A stretch of 64,000 bases of DNA from Rhytidiadelphus loreus (GCA_947034895.1 OX344761.1:36840863-36904862); one strand, 5' to 3'; positions 1-12,792 are shown, counted from the stretch's first letter. Made by a program: numbers and translations. Notes: generated by a model not told the origin, from the sequence alone.

Positions 1-235
1 AAGGATAGGTGATGTTAATCCATAGTAAGAAACTTAGAGTAGAATAAATTAACTAAATTGGGCTATCCTCTAATTCCTCTTCTATACAAGTGAACAAGTA
101 TGATAGTCAAATTAAGTTTCTAGACCAAGGTTGGAAACCTAGGAATAATTAAATTGACAAGAAATCTACAATCATTCTAAACACAAGTACAACGGTAACT
201 TCAAATTGTGTTGTGGCTGTTATAGCCACTTTTGG

Positions 236-265
236 GTGCATAGTGACACTTCTGTCACTATGCAC
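236..265. repeat. Perfect 13-bp hairpin
   Basis: GTGCATAGTGACA (236-248) is followed by a four-base loop and its exact reverse complement (253-265). The adjoining phrase CTTTTGGGTGCATAG recurs at 727-740 without the second half of the stem, so the hairpin probably belongs to a local repeat. No gene lies next to it and its role is unknown. Confidence 0.7.
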
Positions 266-420
266 TCAAATTTTTAATTAATTAATTTAAAATTCCACTC
301 CAGCCCCCCTGGGTTTAAAAAAGAAATTTAATTAAAATTAATTTCTTAAATTTTCATCCCCCCCTCCCCTTACTTGTAATTTTTTGAATGAGGTTATCAT
401 GACAAACAATATGGGACAAT

Positions 421-562
421 GAAAATCCTGTATCTTGTATCCCATATCCCATATCTCGTATTTGTATTGTACAATATTCCAATATCAAATATTTGTATTC
501 GTATTTTGGTACCATATTTGTATTTGTATCCGTATTCTATTTGTATCCGTATTTGTATTTGG
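421..562. repeat. Imperfect hexamer-like repeat (TATTTG/TATCCG)
   Basis: About 140 bases are built from variants of GTATTT, GTATCC and ATATCC. This low-complexity tract opens reading frames on both strands full of alternating Tyr/Ile/Arg, which are not genes. The region 563-884 after it holds nothing I can support. Confidence 0.7.
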
Positions 563-884
563 ATGGATGGCTTAGATTCAATCTCAAAGATCAACGACTT
601 AAGAAATTTTGAGAAATCAATGGCATTCTGGAGGGGGAAGTATTTAAAAAAAATCAAAGGCCTATTCATTTTTGGGAGAGGGGGGGCAACTAATGGCAAC
701 CAAATGTGTGACTGCCACTTTTGGCCTTTTGGGTGCATAGTTGTTCACTTGTTTTCTCCCATCTTGAGTACTAATAATTAATAAAATGGATTAGAAATCT
801 TACATAAGATTAAGGTGTCTAAGTAATCATACTTAGAAAAATAAAATTACTAATAAAACTTTGGAATGATGCCCTAAACAAACA

Positions 885-1148
885 AGTACAATAATGGTCA
901 ATTTCGTTAAAATGGCAATATTCCGCATGCCATTTTAATGGAATATCTTCTACAAATGGAGAATAAGTGTGCCACGATAGGGTCATACATGTGCCAATTT
1001 TATGCCTAGCACATTCAAATCACTCCTAGTTCACGCATTTCCACTCCCCTCGGACAATCTTTCCATTGTTTTCATTCTTTCAGTGGTTTCATTTTGTGCC
1101 ATTTTAATGCAATACCGCCATTTTAACAAAATTGACCATAATTGTACT
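885..1148. mobile_element. MITE with ~35-bp TIRs
   Basis: The left end reads AGTACAATAATGGTCAATTT and continues CGTTAAAATGGC. The right end (about 1,113-1,148) is its imperfect reverse complement. The element is about 264 bp, with no coding capacity. The internal motif TTAAAATGGC also appears near 8,430-8,455. The class is unresolved because I cannot define a target duplication. Confidence 0.65.
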
Positions 1149-1931
1149 AATACTAAACTTCAAATCTACTATGTTAGTCTTTAGTATTTGAAGTGGAGTA
1201 ACTCCTACAATGTTGAATTTGTTTTTTGTAGTAGTTTGAATCAAGTGTTATAGAGAGAGACTAAATCTATAATTCCCTAGAGAATGTAAAAGAGAGGCAA
1301 AAAAACCATACTTATAGCTCCTTAGGCTGTCAACCCCATACAAGACAATTGAAAAGGAACTAAAAAGCAAATTAAGTAATTCATTAGGCACATTGCATAC
1401 AATTATAAACTCAATCAAACAGTAAATGCAAAGAAATGAAAGAAGTATGTGCATGGAAAAAATATAGTATATTTGAATTTTAGAAAGTGAAATCTCCAAA
1501 AGAAACATGAACAAAATTTTCAATCTATGCTAATTGCATAGAATTACAAGCACAAGAAACATTAAGCATGCATGCATCTCTTTTAGGCCACCACCCACAA
1601 GCATCGAAGGGACCAATGTCCAAACCCTTGAAATTTCACTCAAATGATGTTCTAAAATACATTGACATTGACATTTGGAGATCTCATAATGATCATCTAG
1701 CCCAATGAAATCCCACTTGATGAAAAATACACCTGCATGATCATGAGTTTCTACTAATTAAATTGTCATCATCAGATCTTTTAGTGATTGTATAGACAAT
1801 CAAATGTTACATTAATTAGAAACTTACACAAACAATTAAGGGGTTCACTAAGTTTGCACTATTTTATTTGACAAGCATTGGCTCCATGACCTCTTTAGGA
1901 ATCATTTTGGTCATTGGATCTATTAGTTTAA

Positions 1932-2847
1932 CCCCTAAAGGCCCAAGGCCATTTTTTTTGTCAAAAACCACTCAAAACTGCCATTTCTACTGTGTTTCTC
2001 CAAAAAAACAAAAAAAATACTTTTTTTGGAAGTGAACCATTGGATCTTATACTTTAATTGTTTGATATCATGTGGTAAAATTTTCATGAAGTTTGACTGA
2101 GAGCCATATGAGCATTCAAAGTTGAAAAAACAAGTTTTTTTGAACACTAGCCTGCAATTTTAGATGACTTTGACCACCATTTGTGGAAAAATTTGCACTA
2201 TGAAATTTGAATTAATTTTTTTTTTAAATTGAAGAATTGAGTTGAAATTCTAGGAAAAAAATTTCAAAAAACAGAAACTTTATTTTCATACTTCAAAAAA
2301 TTGTCAAGTAGAAGAAGGTCCAAGATTGAAAGAAAAACTAAATTGTTAATAGCTCTTAGATGGGATTGAAATACAATAATTCCAATAGTGAGATTTTTCT
2401 AGAAAGCAAATTTAACCTTTTCAAACAATTTTTTTGAAGAATTGTGAAAATTGCATTTTGAAATGAATCCTATAAGTTATTTTTTCAAAAAGATGCTTAG
2501 ATTGCCCAAAAACTAAGATTATTCATAACTTTCACATCACTAATCAAAATGGAATGAACCAAAGCTTCACATATAGACAAAAATATGATCTATAAGGAAA
2601 TAAATTGAAAAATATATTTTCAAGTTTTTTGTGGATTTATTTTTCTACTTGCAGAGTTAAAATTTTGGCTTTTTGTAGTATAACTTTTGCTTCAGGGCAC
2701 CAATTGAAATAAAAATTATATTCCCCAAAAGCTTATAAATTTTCCTATATTATGAGAAATTTTCAAAAAAATTCACTAAAAATTGAGATCATAGGAGATT
2801 GCCCAAATTCCAAATTGTTCTTTGAGGAGACAATGAACCTTTAGGGG
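1932..2847. mobile_element. TTAA-flanked piggyBac-like non-autonomous element
   Basis: The element is 916 bp, bounded by TTAA (1,928-1,931 and 2,848-2,851). Its termini are CCCCTAAAGG at the left and the exact inverse CCTTTAGGGG at the right. A TTAA duplication and TIRs beginning CC(C/Y) are hallmarks of the piggyBac superfamily. The interior is AT-rich and has no transposase reading frame. Related ends occur at 52,734-53,615 and at 62,441. Confidence 0.6.
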
Positions 2848-2851
2848 TTAA

Positions 2852-5800
2852 ACTAGTTCTCCAAAACTAAAGTGCTAACATCAACCTACTTTGGTTGATG
2901 GGCCTCCACTACCCATTTTGGAGGTCCGAATCACAACATTTTGATGCCAGATCTCTCCTACCATTCTATGACTCTTAGAAACTGAATTTGGAATTGTCTA
3001 TAATTTGGATCTTCTTCCATCCTACAACTTGATCAAGATGAATTTATCTTGCCAAATAGGACATATTGATAGGTCTTTTGGTCTCAAAAGGATCTAGCAC
3101 CTCTATCTAATGTAGGATCTGATATTAATTGTTATCTTATTTGTTCCATTGTTGTGTATCATATTCATTATTTCAGTCAATTTCCTCTCTTGATATCAAT
3201 TATTACCTTGATTTGGACATAAAATAGTCATTAAATATAATTGACATACAATTGGGATTGTTTATAAATAATATGTGAAAGAATTGTGCAAGATATAGAA
3301 TAGTACTATATATTTTAGTTGTGGATCTCAAGTCTATTTGAAGGTCTAACACATTATTTATGGCCCCCAAAACACCCTTGTTGAAGTTTAAGGGCAAAAA
3401 TTAGTGCAAATGCTTTTTGCAATTACCCTAAAGAATGTTTATCATTTGTACTATGCTTTCCCTTCATTATTTTTGAGAATGTGCTAAGGCACATTCATAT
3501 TTTAGTGAAGTAGGGTGTTTTCACATACATATATATTTTGGACAAAGAATTACTTTTTAGTTATATCTCTATACTCTTTCATTCAAAATCATTAAATCAA
3601 TGACTTATTCTAGACTAATTGAAATGAAAAGAGATTGGCAAAGAATATATTTATTTTTAATTTTAAAAGAAAAACTATTTTGAAATTGGTGCACTTGTCT
3701 TGTACAGTCTAAAAATATTCTCTTACTAATTTATACCTTAGAGGTATGAGTGTCGATAATTGTTACTTATTGTAATTATTTATTAAAAAATTATTTGGAA
3801 TTTGAATAATGAAATATTATTTTATTGAAAGTGAAAATGAAAGTCCTTTATTTAAAGAGAATAGAGGTGTTTGGTTCAAAAATAGAGAATATGCACTTCG
3901 AAGTTCATTTGAATGAATAGAGCGCCAATAATTGATAATAAGGTCATCGATAAATTGAATACAAGATTGGGAAAAGATGGTATATGTATCCAAATGGTGA
4001 ATTCACAAAATGACACTTGTTCAGTGACTTCTTCCAATACCTTCCTTTACTAATAATTTCTTGTGCCTCCTTTAAACATTTATGATTTGTTTTAGGTCCT
4101 AAAAATTGGGTAGTATTGATACTGGATGCTAATATCTTACAAGAGTCCTTCCACTCCCTTACAAGTGAATTTAAGTTAAAGTATGTGCACCTATAATCAT
4201 CATAGCCCCAAATGCAACATCTACATTTGGACCAAAAATCTTCACCAAAACCTAGATATCAATGATGCAAAATGGGTATAATCAAAATACGAGAACTTAT
4301 ATCATGACCCTCATCTTGAGGCATGCTTGTGCTACCTTAGTGGCTTAGTTAGCAAGGGAGACATTGGGGTGACTCCCCAAGCCTTGCAAGATATGACTTG
4401 TGACGAATAAGGAGTCTCAAGCAATTCGAGAAATGTAGCACTTTGATAATGAAAAATTGGATGGTATACCACACATTCTTGGAGAGCTTGTAAGAAGACG
4501 TGTCCATGGGTCGAAAGGACATGAGGATCTGAGTTTTGAGTCAAAAGTTATGGCTCCTCAAAATTGGTAGTGTCTTGTCCACATCATGAGGTGTGGGACA
4601 TGGGAGCCAAGGTTGGGGAGGATTCCTTTGAGCCAAATAAGATACGCCACATATTGTTGAAAAGATAAAGAGATAAGATTTCTAGAATGCTAAGGCTCAT
4701 GAAGACGTGAGATGTGTGTTAAGAGTTATGAACATCCAAAAAGGGTGGAGTCCTAGAGAACTACTCTCCTAGGGGACTTGGACTTTTGGAGGGCCATAAC
4801 TTCCTCAATACAAGTTGCATTTGAAGAAATGAGTAGTCCATGAGGATCTACAAAAAGAGTAGATCACTAAAATGGGATTTTGCTTTGAATTTTGAATCTA
4901 GAGCTAAAAGTTATCCCAATAGGAAGATTGAAAGTCTTGTGGAGCATGATTTTTGGGAGACAACTTGAAAATGGATGGCCTTCCAAAATAGGAAGTGTCT
5001 TGAGTGTTCTCAAAGATCCTTAAGATTGGTATGTGTGTGTTTGTCAAATCCCACAAAAAATATCATGAAGTGGAGTGGTCTCCCTCCTCCCTCCCGAATG
5101 GTGCCATGATGAACCATAGTGACCACGGATGGTGAGGTTGATCTTGGAGCCTCACCAACACTTGTGTGTTACCATGGAGTGCTTGTATACTAGCTCCTTG
5201 ATACTGGTTGGATGTATCTTGCTTTTCACTAGGCCATGGTGTGAGTGTCCAATTGTTGAGTCCCAAGGTGAGTTCCAAAGTAAAGTGGGTTGGGCCTAGT
5301 GGGGAATTAGGTACCATTCAAGGGGGGGTAGTACTAGTAAGGGAGTAGTCTTTGCACCAAGTGCTTGGACATCAATGGAAGTTTTGCCCCATGTCATGAA
5401 ATGACATGCTTGGTGTCTTGTGGGAGTTAAATGTTAGGAGTGGATAGTGGAGGAGTCATGGAAGAATAGAGAACCTCATGACTAGAGTTAGAACCTAATG
5501 TTGCATATGCCATGACATGTGTAGTGTTAGGAGATTGTAACCCTTGATGTCACTAGGAGTTAAGTGCTACAAGTAGCATTTAGAGGTGAGCTTAAGGTGG
5601 TAAGTGTCACTAAGGGACAACCTAAGAAAGCTTATTCTCAATTTTTGATAATCTAAAAATAATCTTTTGAAATTTTATAAATTATTCAAATGATGTCGAA
5701 AATATGCAAACTAAAGTGCATTGAAAATCTTGTTCACTTGCTAATAAGATCTAATATGAATAATTTATATTTACATCTTGAAAATTATGCCAACAATCCA

Positions 5801-6450
5801 ATAAGTATTGAAACTCATATTAGTACTTAGATGAGTACATTGATTTGTTCTATTAGTGAAGGTGCAAAAATTAGTGTCATCATAGATTTTTATTTTCATA
5901 GAAACTATTAGAATGTAGTAATATTGTAGCTTGCATTAATTTAAAATATCATACCCATTCCTGCCAGTGGTTCAAAAAAGGTTGCCAAATTTTTTTCAAA
6001 TTTTTTTTGTAAAGAAAAAAATGAATATTGGTAGAATATTCTATAAATTTTGGTAGGTTAGATAAATATTTGGTAGAGAATATTGAACCTCCCTTTGAGG
6101 TATAGTTGTGTGACTTTGGTAAATTAGTGTTGCACACTTATAGGACAAATCAATGTGCAAAATTTTTCCTTGATAGTGTGTCTTACACTAATTTACTAAA
6201 GTTACACTATATTGAATTATTGTAGTCTCAAAATATTACTCTTTTTATCTCAATTTCCACAAAATAAAATTTTGTAGTGACACTAATTTTCTAAATGACA
6301 TTCTTTTTCTTCCTCACTCACTAATAGAACAAATTAGTGTAGTTGCGTGGATCTTCAATCCTTGTGTAACTTCCAAGACAATATCAAATTGATATACAAT
6401 AGGAGTGCAACTAGTAATCACTTCTTGTTGGATTTTCACTATTAGTAAGG
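2852..6450. other. Intergenic, no gene seen
   Basis: This stretch is AT-rich, except for 4,300-5,640, which is visibly less AT-rich and carries the phrase AAGTTAT or its complement several times (for example near 4,545, 4,725, 4,795 and 4,910). That composition shift suggests an old long repeat such as retrotransposon LTR or leader sequence, but I recognise no coding motif. The open frames here are short and featureless. Confidence 0.5.
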
Positions 6451-6600
6451 TAACTTTGACTATGACAAACAAAATGGGAGGGAGCCCATCACAGGCAAAA
6501 TTATTCTAGTGGTGCACATTTCAAAACTAGAATGTACACCACTAATATAATTTTGCATGTGATGGGCTAGCTCCCATTTTGCCTGTTATAGGCAAAGTTA
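6451..6600. mobile_element. Snap-back (fold-back) element, ~150 bp
   Basis: The two halves pair almost end to end: TAACTTTG at the left with CAAAGTTA at the right, then AAAATGGGAG, GAGCCCATCACA, GCAAAATTAT and AGTGGTG with their complements. The short loop is near 6,518-6,528. A transcript would form a near-perfect stem of about 65 bp. It lies about 420 bp upstream of the SINA-like gene. It is probably a MITE, and a small-RNA precursor is possible. Confidence 0.75.
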
Positions 6601-6965
6601 TCTGAGCAATCATTTAGTCCCATCACACAAATCACTCCATTTGCCAACTTTAATTCATCACAATTTACCTTTTTGCAACTTTCATCACCTTTCACAAGCC
6701 ATCAAATTGCTGCCCAGTCCGTCACAACAATCATCACATCATATCACACAAGCCAAATTGATCACATTGATTTGCACAACCAACATAAAATAATGCAATG
6801 CCATATTACGATCGAAGATTGGATGGCACAACATATATTTCTCAACCATTTTCCTTCACTCGGTTGGAGTCCACAAGTTGTATCCATCGACAAGCAAAAC
6901 TCTTAGTCCAAAGAGGTATAAGCTTAAACTCTATTGTGAAGGAAGTTGTCACCTTCTTTCAGATA

Positions 6966-6975
6966 AAACCCTAAA
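6966..6975 (+). promoter_or_regulatory. Telo-box AAACCCTAAA upstream of SINA-like gene 1
   Basis: AAACCCTAAA sits 50 bases before the ATG at 7,025. Telo-boxes are known in plants as binding sites of telomere-repeat-binding proteins in promoters and 5' introns. Both other SINA-like genes here carry a double telo-box in their intron, which raises the chance that this one is functional. Confidence 0.45.
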
Positions 6976-7024
6976 CCATAGTCACCGTGTTGGTAGCTCG
7001 ACAGAGATCAAACTAAGCTTAGTT

Positions 7025-8208
7025 ATGGACCCAAAGTTCGTGATTGATCCTGAAACTATTGAATGCCCCCTCTGCAATGAGCTCCTGTGTCCCCCTGTGC
7101 ACCAGGTACTGTAAATCCGCTCCCAACTTCTACTTCCCTTTTCTGTGTCTGTTCCTTTGCAAGGACATGCCGTTTGTTGGATCGAGAGAAGAGTCACTGT
7201 AGGAGTGCAGATTGCAGATGGTGTGCAAATGCTCCTTTTTCCTGTTAGTATGTTTTGTAGCATTTCATCTCGCAGAAAGATAAATAATTCGCCATGGACA
7301 TTATGAACATTCACTGATTATTTACGATGTAGTGCGCGCGTGTGTTCCTTTGAAAACATTCTTAAAATCTTATCTATGGAGAATGAATGGAGTTGTTTCT
7401 AGCTAGCTTTAGGAAAATGTTCAAATCTTTCTGTTGCAATCCATTTTTCCTTGAATCATATATGGCACCAGGAGAAAGTATCTATGTATCTATCCTTACA
7501 AAGCAGGATCAACACTAACTGAGTGAGTTCGTCTGTTTGTGATTTATAAAGTGCCGCAATGGCCATATTGCATGTGCCACTTGTTGTGCGAAGCTCCTTG
7601 GAAATGAATGTCCCTTCTGCCGCTCCCAGCCAATCGCTCATTCCCGATGCTTGGCGGTGGAGAAGATCCTCGAGTCCCTGCGGATTACCTGCCAGTATGC
7701 GCCGCAGGGATGCAAGGAAACACTGAAATACACCGAAAAGGAAGGGCATGAGAAGAAGTTCTGCGAATATCGCCCAATGCAGTGCCCAGTGGGGAAGTGC
7801 AAGCACGTAGGAACCAAAGTTGGAATCCCCAAGCATTTTGACCGCCACATCCACCGAGATCAGATCGTGTACCTGGACCCTGTGAGGCGAACTGTGAAAT
7901 TTAAAATGGCAGACTTCAATCAATTGAATGCATTTGTGCTGGTCATTGCAGCTGAGGGCCTGCTACTTGTTCATCAGACGATGATGGCACCACACGATGT
8001 GTTTTTCTGCTCTTCTTTTGGGAGTCATTCCAAGCCTTACAGGCTCAAAGTGCAGGTTTGCGGAGGACCATCGGTCTTCACCATGGAGGCTTTCGCTTTG
8101 GACAATCAAGAAACAGAAGAAATAGGGCAGAAGAGTGAATTCCTTCTTGTTCCAAACGTGAAAGGCAGTCGCCTTCGGCAGTTCAACTTGGAACTTAGTC
8201 TCCTTTGA
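7025..8208 (+). CDS. SINA/SIAH-type RING E3 ubiquitin ligase (SINA-like 1)
   Basis: Two exons, 7,025-7,105 and 7,552-8,208, join in phase 0 (donor CAG|GTACTG, acceptor AAAG|TGC) to give 245 aa. The RING finger is split by the intron: ECPLC starts it in exon 1, and CRNGHIACATCC plus CPFC complete it in exon 2. A SIAH-type zinc finger follows (CQYAPQGC, GHEKKFCEYRPMQCP, KHFDRHIH), then a weakly conserved substrate-binding half. The family transfers ubiquitin from an E2 to bound substrates. The same frame is open upstream to 6,878, but the ATG at 7,025 puts the RING at the usual distance from the N terminus. It is diverged from the two arm copies, so it is an older paralogue. No lesion is seen. 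Confidence 0.87.
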
Positions 8209-9349
8209 GAATGGAGGTCGCTGATTTTTGAATTGTTTCCAAAAGCTTCGGTTGAAATTTTGTTAGTTGTAAGAACTGCTGAATAACTGCTTGAATTTGA
8301 AGGGATCAGGAAATAGGATCAAGTATGATCTTTCAAGGCGTAAGAAATTTGAGACAAAGGCCGTTACCATGTGTATTAAGGTTTCAATTGCATTTTCCTA
8401 AAATCAAACTTGCTAACGTCAATTACCTTAAAATGACGCAATTCCATTAAAATGGCGTGGTGGACCCTCATTCAAGCAAGCAATAATGATTTAGGGGGCT
8501 GGCAGGGGATGAGGATGGAACTCATAGCTTAATTATCTGCACACAATGTTGTGGATGAACTGTACTCTGCATATGTATCGGCATACTAACGTAATATAAA
8601 TGTGAAAATGGTGGATGGAATACCTCCAATTTCACGGAATTGATGTTGATAGTGCTTCTGCAAAACCAGTCTAAAATTTTATTATAAATTCAGCGATCTC
8701 TGGCATTGGACAGAGCATTTGTCAAGTTTCAAATCAAATGCGCAATCTTGAAGAAAACTTCAAACGTACGTTCAGGAAGGATCCATTGTCTTCAAGTTAG
8801 TGATCTAGTTCAGTCACGACAGCGTATCGTTAAAACTTCAGCATCATTCAGAACGCCACCCTTTATGAACTTCTCTTTAAAATTCTCACACATTAATGAG
8901 CTTGCGAACTCTAAGCGACCAATGTACTGTACACTCTGCGAGCTTGGAATTGCAGCTGCAAAATACAATAGACCAAATAATCACAGTAATTAATCAATTG
9001 CTCAAATGCTCTAATCACATTAAATATGAAGAATGAGGGTTCAGGGTTTAGCCCTAGACTGATTGTCATGACAAGGTTTGAGACAAAGAAGGGGTCTCAC
9101 CAGAAAAACAAACGCAGTGAATGCTCCAAGAAGACCTCAAAGCGATGTAGGGCCCTTGAAAGAGATCGCTTGCAGAAGTAGTCGAAGATAGTTTCAAGAT
9201 GGTCTACAGTTGATGAATATATGCATTGCTGAGTTCTTACTTGCATTTCTCGCCACTACAGTGGTACTGCAGTAATTACCAGGGATTCGGACGCAGTTGG
9301 GGATCAGTTGCAGCACCAAGATGGGATTGTGCTTTACACTCTACAAGCC
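8209..9349. other. Intergenic, no supported gene
   Basis: This stretch contains the probable 3' region of SINA-like 1 and short frames such as 8,706-8,993, which show no recognisable domain. A TTAAAATGGC motif like that of the MITE at 885-1,148 occurs near 8,450. Confidence 0.5.
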
Positions 9350-12190
9350 TCAGCGTGCTAATGACTGCCGAATCTTCTGAAGTTCTTCACAAATCTTTGT
9401 GAAGTTTGGTCTCTTAACAAGATCTGCATGCCAACATTGCTGAACAAGCGCCTTCAGCCCTGGATGTAGCAGAGCAGGTAACGTTGGTCTTTCGCGTTCC
9501 CCGTTAATCACAGGAGTATAGTCTGAACGGTTTTTTCCCTGCCAAAACTTCATAGCATGTCATGGCGAAACTATAGACGTCTGCTGCCTTGAGGTCGGGC
9601 TTCTTCAAACGGTCACCTCCTGGAAGCACTTCTGGCGCCCGCCAAAGCTAGTGCCTATACCCAAGTAAGAGCCATGTCCTTCACTTTCAAGCTCATGTAG
9701 CGACATACCGGAGTCCACCAGCTTCACATCGATGCTCTCAACATATTCCTCCGCGAACACATTCCTGAACTTCAAGTCTCAATGTATACGCCCTTGGAGT
9801 GAAGAAATGCCATTCCCAATGCAATCTTGGAGATGATGGGCAGAACTTCATGGAGCTCAAAAAGAACCGCCACACATTCCAAAAGCCCTTTCTCTTCTTC
9901 CGCAGTAACTCAGATCCTTTTCTTCATTTGAAATTTAATTAAGTCTTGCAAATTGCCATCCACGAACTCCATCAACAATGAAGTACCGTTGATTGGAATC
10001 TACTGACAACCCAGCCATCTGTGCTATGCAAGGATGGTGACTTAAGATGATCAGAAAATCTACTTTTTGTTGGAGATCTTGGATGTTTAAGGGGGTTGAG
10101 GGGATGTTGAACACCTTCACAGCGAGCATGAAACCCAACCAGGTTGCCTCATACACTGTAGCAGAAACTCTCCTTCCAATGCGTCGCACTTTGTCAAGCT
10201 TATTCGGCTGAATTCGCAAATGCTTAGGTACAGCAAGAGCATTGTCACTTCGTTGAAACCCATCATCCTCTTTCTCGCCCCACACTTAAATCCTATGGAG
10301 AGTTAGTAGCGTGTTTTTTGCCTTAGCGCATGATCTCCAGCAATCCAGTAAGGGCTCCATAAACTTGAAGAATCTTCCTCACGAGACTCAGCACCATGTT
10401 TCTACTAGAAAATTTGTTCTCGACACACAACAACATGCTTCTTGGACTTGATGTAATTCAAAAAGAGAATAATTTCACCAAATTCTGATCGCTTGTTTGG
10501 GACATGATCCCAACACTTTTTTATGAGCCCCTTGAGATCCAAATTGCCAGGGAGATCCAGTCTCATGCGTGCACATATTTGCTTTAGTAGTTCATGAAAA
10601 GGATATTTTCTTGTCACAACTTTAGAGCAAGTCATCCCGAAGCTATAGACGTCACTTTTCTTCAACAACTCGTTGGGAGTCTCCTTCCCACCATAAAGAT
10701 CAATAAAGATCAATAGCCTCAAGTGCAGCCCATCGGGGTTGCCTCGTCTCACTTGCTTGTTCGAATGCCTCCGCATCCCAAATTTTTCCAAGATTCTGAG
10801 AGCCCTGAAGGTCAACAATCTTCACTTCAAGATAATTGTCAAATTTCTTGTCTAGAATGTTAGAGCACTTAAGATCCCCATGGGCATATTGTTGTGTGTG
10901 CATATATGTACTGCATGCCCTTAGCAATTTGGATTATGATGTCAAGTTCTAAGGACGCTTAAAAAGTGGTGGGGGTTTCGGTTTCGGGAAAGGCTCCAAC
11001 TTCTTTTCATGAAGTTTTGCAAATCATCATCCATCAACTCCATCAGGAAAACACATTGTTCTGCATCTTGCCCAAAACCTACCAACTAGACAATATGAGG
11101 GTGTCGGAAATTTGCTAAAGAACCAACTTCCACCAAAAGTTGTTTGTTGTTTCAACCAGTCACATCAATTACAACAGATTTGAACCTTGGCAGCAAAGTT
11201 ACAACTGATCCTCTTGCCAAAATGTACAACAATCCAACCCTTGTTGTATGCTTTATCTCGCTTTCTGTTTAGTACAACAAGACATACAGGCTCCTCAATT
11301 TTGATAGTGGTCGTCTCAATTTTAAGATAACTGGGCAACTCGTCCCTTGGACCCAAAACACCGCTCTTCTCCCGCACCACTAGAGTAGACTTTTTCCATG
11401 TCCATTCCCATTGTGTTCTTCGAATCTTTGATTTGAGACATGTCCTTAGGCATCTCCGTTAAATCATGGTTAGCATCCTCTGCCATCGCATTTGTCTTCT
11501 TAACTCCTGAGGATGATTCAAAGGCTTTTACTTGCTCGCTAAAGCTCTCGAAGTCGAATTGTGCCTTCAAAGTGTCCAACTCCTCATGGATCTCCTTGGA
11601 TGGTTCTCGGTTTCCTGTATGGCTGGTTATGCTGATGGTTCCAAATCAGCACAGGAAGATACAAGAGCACACAGTGAGAAGCTCATCAAAAGTGGCATAG
11701 TCTTATGGTTACTTCCATCAAAAGCATTTCCAATATTTAAATTCTTATCCCACCCTAGGATTTTTGGCCCCCCGCCGACGGCACCGAAACGATTGGCAAT
11801 GCGCTTGCACTGGTTATTGTCCACACACGCAGCGCAGGACATAGAGCAGACATGCTTAATGGTCTCTAAGGCTTGTTGGACTTGTGAAATTGTCTCCATG
11901 TGACCATCTCCCATGCATCTTGATCTGAGTGAAAGGAAATCAAAATAGGTTCTATCAAGTTCACGTTTGGCATACAAAGAAGAGTCTGCTCTGGATATTG
12001 GCGAGCACGTAAGACCAAGAACATGAAACCCCGTTGACAAGGCCTCCACATCCACCAATTTACTCCTAAGCTTACAGACAACAACGGATACGACCAAAGA
12101 GATCGCCATATATAGGAGTAAAGTATACCAAGCATGGGGGATGACATCATGTAAGGAGACATATTGGTAACTTCCTCCTCCAAGCTCCAT
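9350..12190 (-). pseudogene. Degraded tandem-kinase gene (possibly MLKL/HeLo-like N terminus)
   Basis: Reading down the minus strand, 12,190-11,627 encodes a helical segment with a membrane-like stretch and a QVQQALETIKHV...NNQCKRIANRF region. That region resembles the HeLo/four-helix domain of plant MLKL-type proteins, a weak match. Kinase domain 1 (about 11,380-10,405) keeps FAAKVQ, HPHIV, AHGDLKCSNIL, KIVDLQGSQ, SDVYSFGM and CWDHVPNKR. Kinase domain 2 (about 10,285-9,350) keeps VYEATWLG, LAVKVF, DLKFRNV, ADVYSFAM and CWHADLVKRPNF. Lesions are a TAG inside HPHIV*LVG (11,096-11,098), a 10-bp tandem duplication (10,695-10,714) shifting the frame after ALEAIDLY, further frameshifts near 9,985 and 9,550, and a TGA at the HRD arginine (9,779-9,781). 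Both domains are dead as enzymes. Confidence 0.8.
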
Positions 12191-12750
12191 GGAGTTGATT
12201 TTTGTAGAGATTACTTGCTAGTATCTGCGATTTTACCCAAAATAAAACAAGCTTAGAAATGCAAAGGATTGTAGATCGACAGGAAGATCATTTCCAAGTG
12301 CAATAAGTGCATCTAGAAGATTTTTAAGCACATGGTTAAAGTAGGTCGCCTAGTTCTAATGAAGAATGAAGAAATGAAGCACAACGTCTTCCAAAACATA
12401 GCACTAGTAGCACTCATGACTCTTATAAAACATTAATCATGTTTCAATAAGTTGCTAACCTAGATCTCTGAATCTTTATGAGTTACATAATTCCAAAACT
12501 AACCTAAAGTTCCAACAAGCACAAGGACAAGTAACAAGAGAGAATGGCAAGAACTCTAATAGTAGCCAAGCTAACGTAAAGTAAGGGTGGATCAAGGATA
12601 ACCTTTCTCACATAGTGCAACAATTGTGGAGATTACTTCCTAGCATGTACGATAGCACATGGCAAACAAATACAAGCTTAGGAATGCAAAAGATTCCTAG
12701 TCTTCTACAGGAAAATTGTCCCTCTAGTATCCAGATGTGTAGACACCAAC

Positions 12751-12792
12751 CTAGATTTGTTGGTGTCCAGTTGTCAACTACAACAAATCTAG
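12751..12792. repeat. Perfect 12-bp inverted repeat, 18-bp loop
   Basis: CTAGATTTGTTG (12,751-12,762) and CAACAAATCTAG (12,781-12,792) are exact complements. The hairpin lies in the extra sequence of the second tandem unit and is probably the core of a small fold-back insertion. Confidence 0.65.

Noticed and set aside
397..781. Overlapping 113- and 120-codon frames on both strands
   Set aside because: They arise from a TATTTG/TATCCG low-complexity tract, with repetitive Tyr/Ile/Arg composition.
6878..7024. Upstream in-frame extension of SINA-like 1 (49 extra codons)
   Set aside because: The extension has no family resemblance and spans a telo-box. The ATG at 7,025 fits the expected short leader before the RING, though the longer start cannot be excluded.
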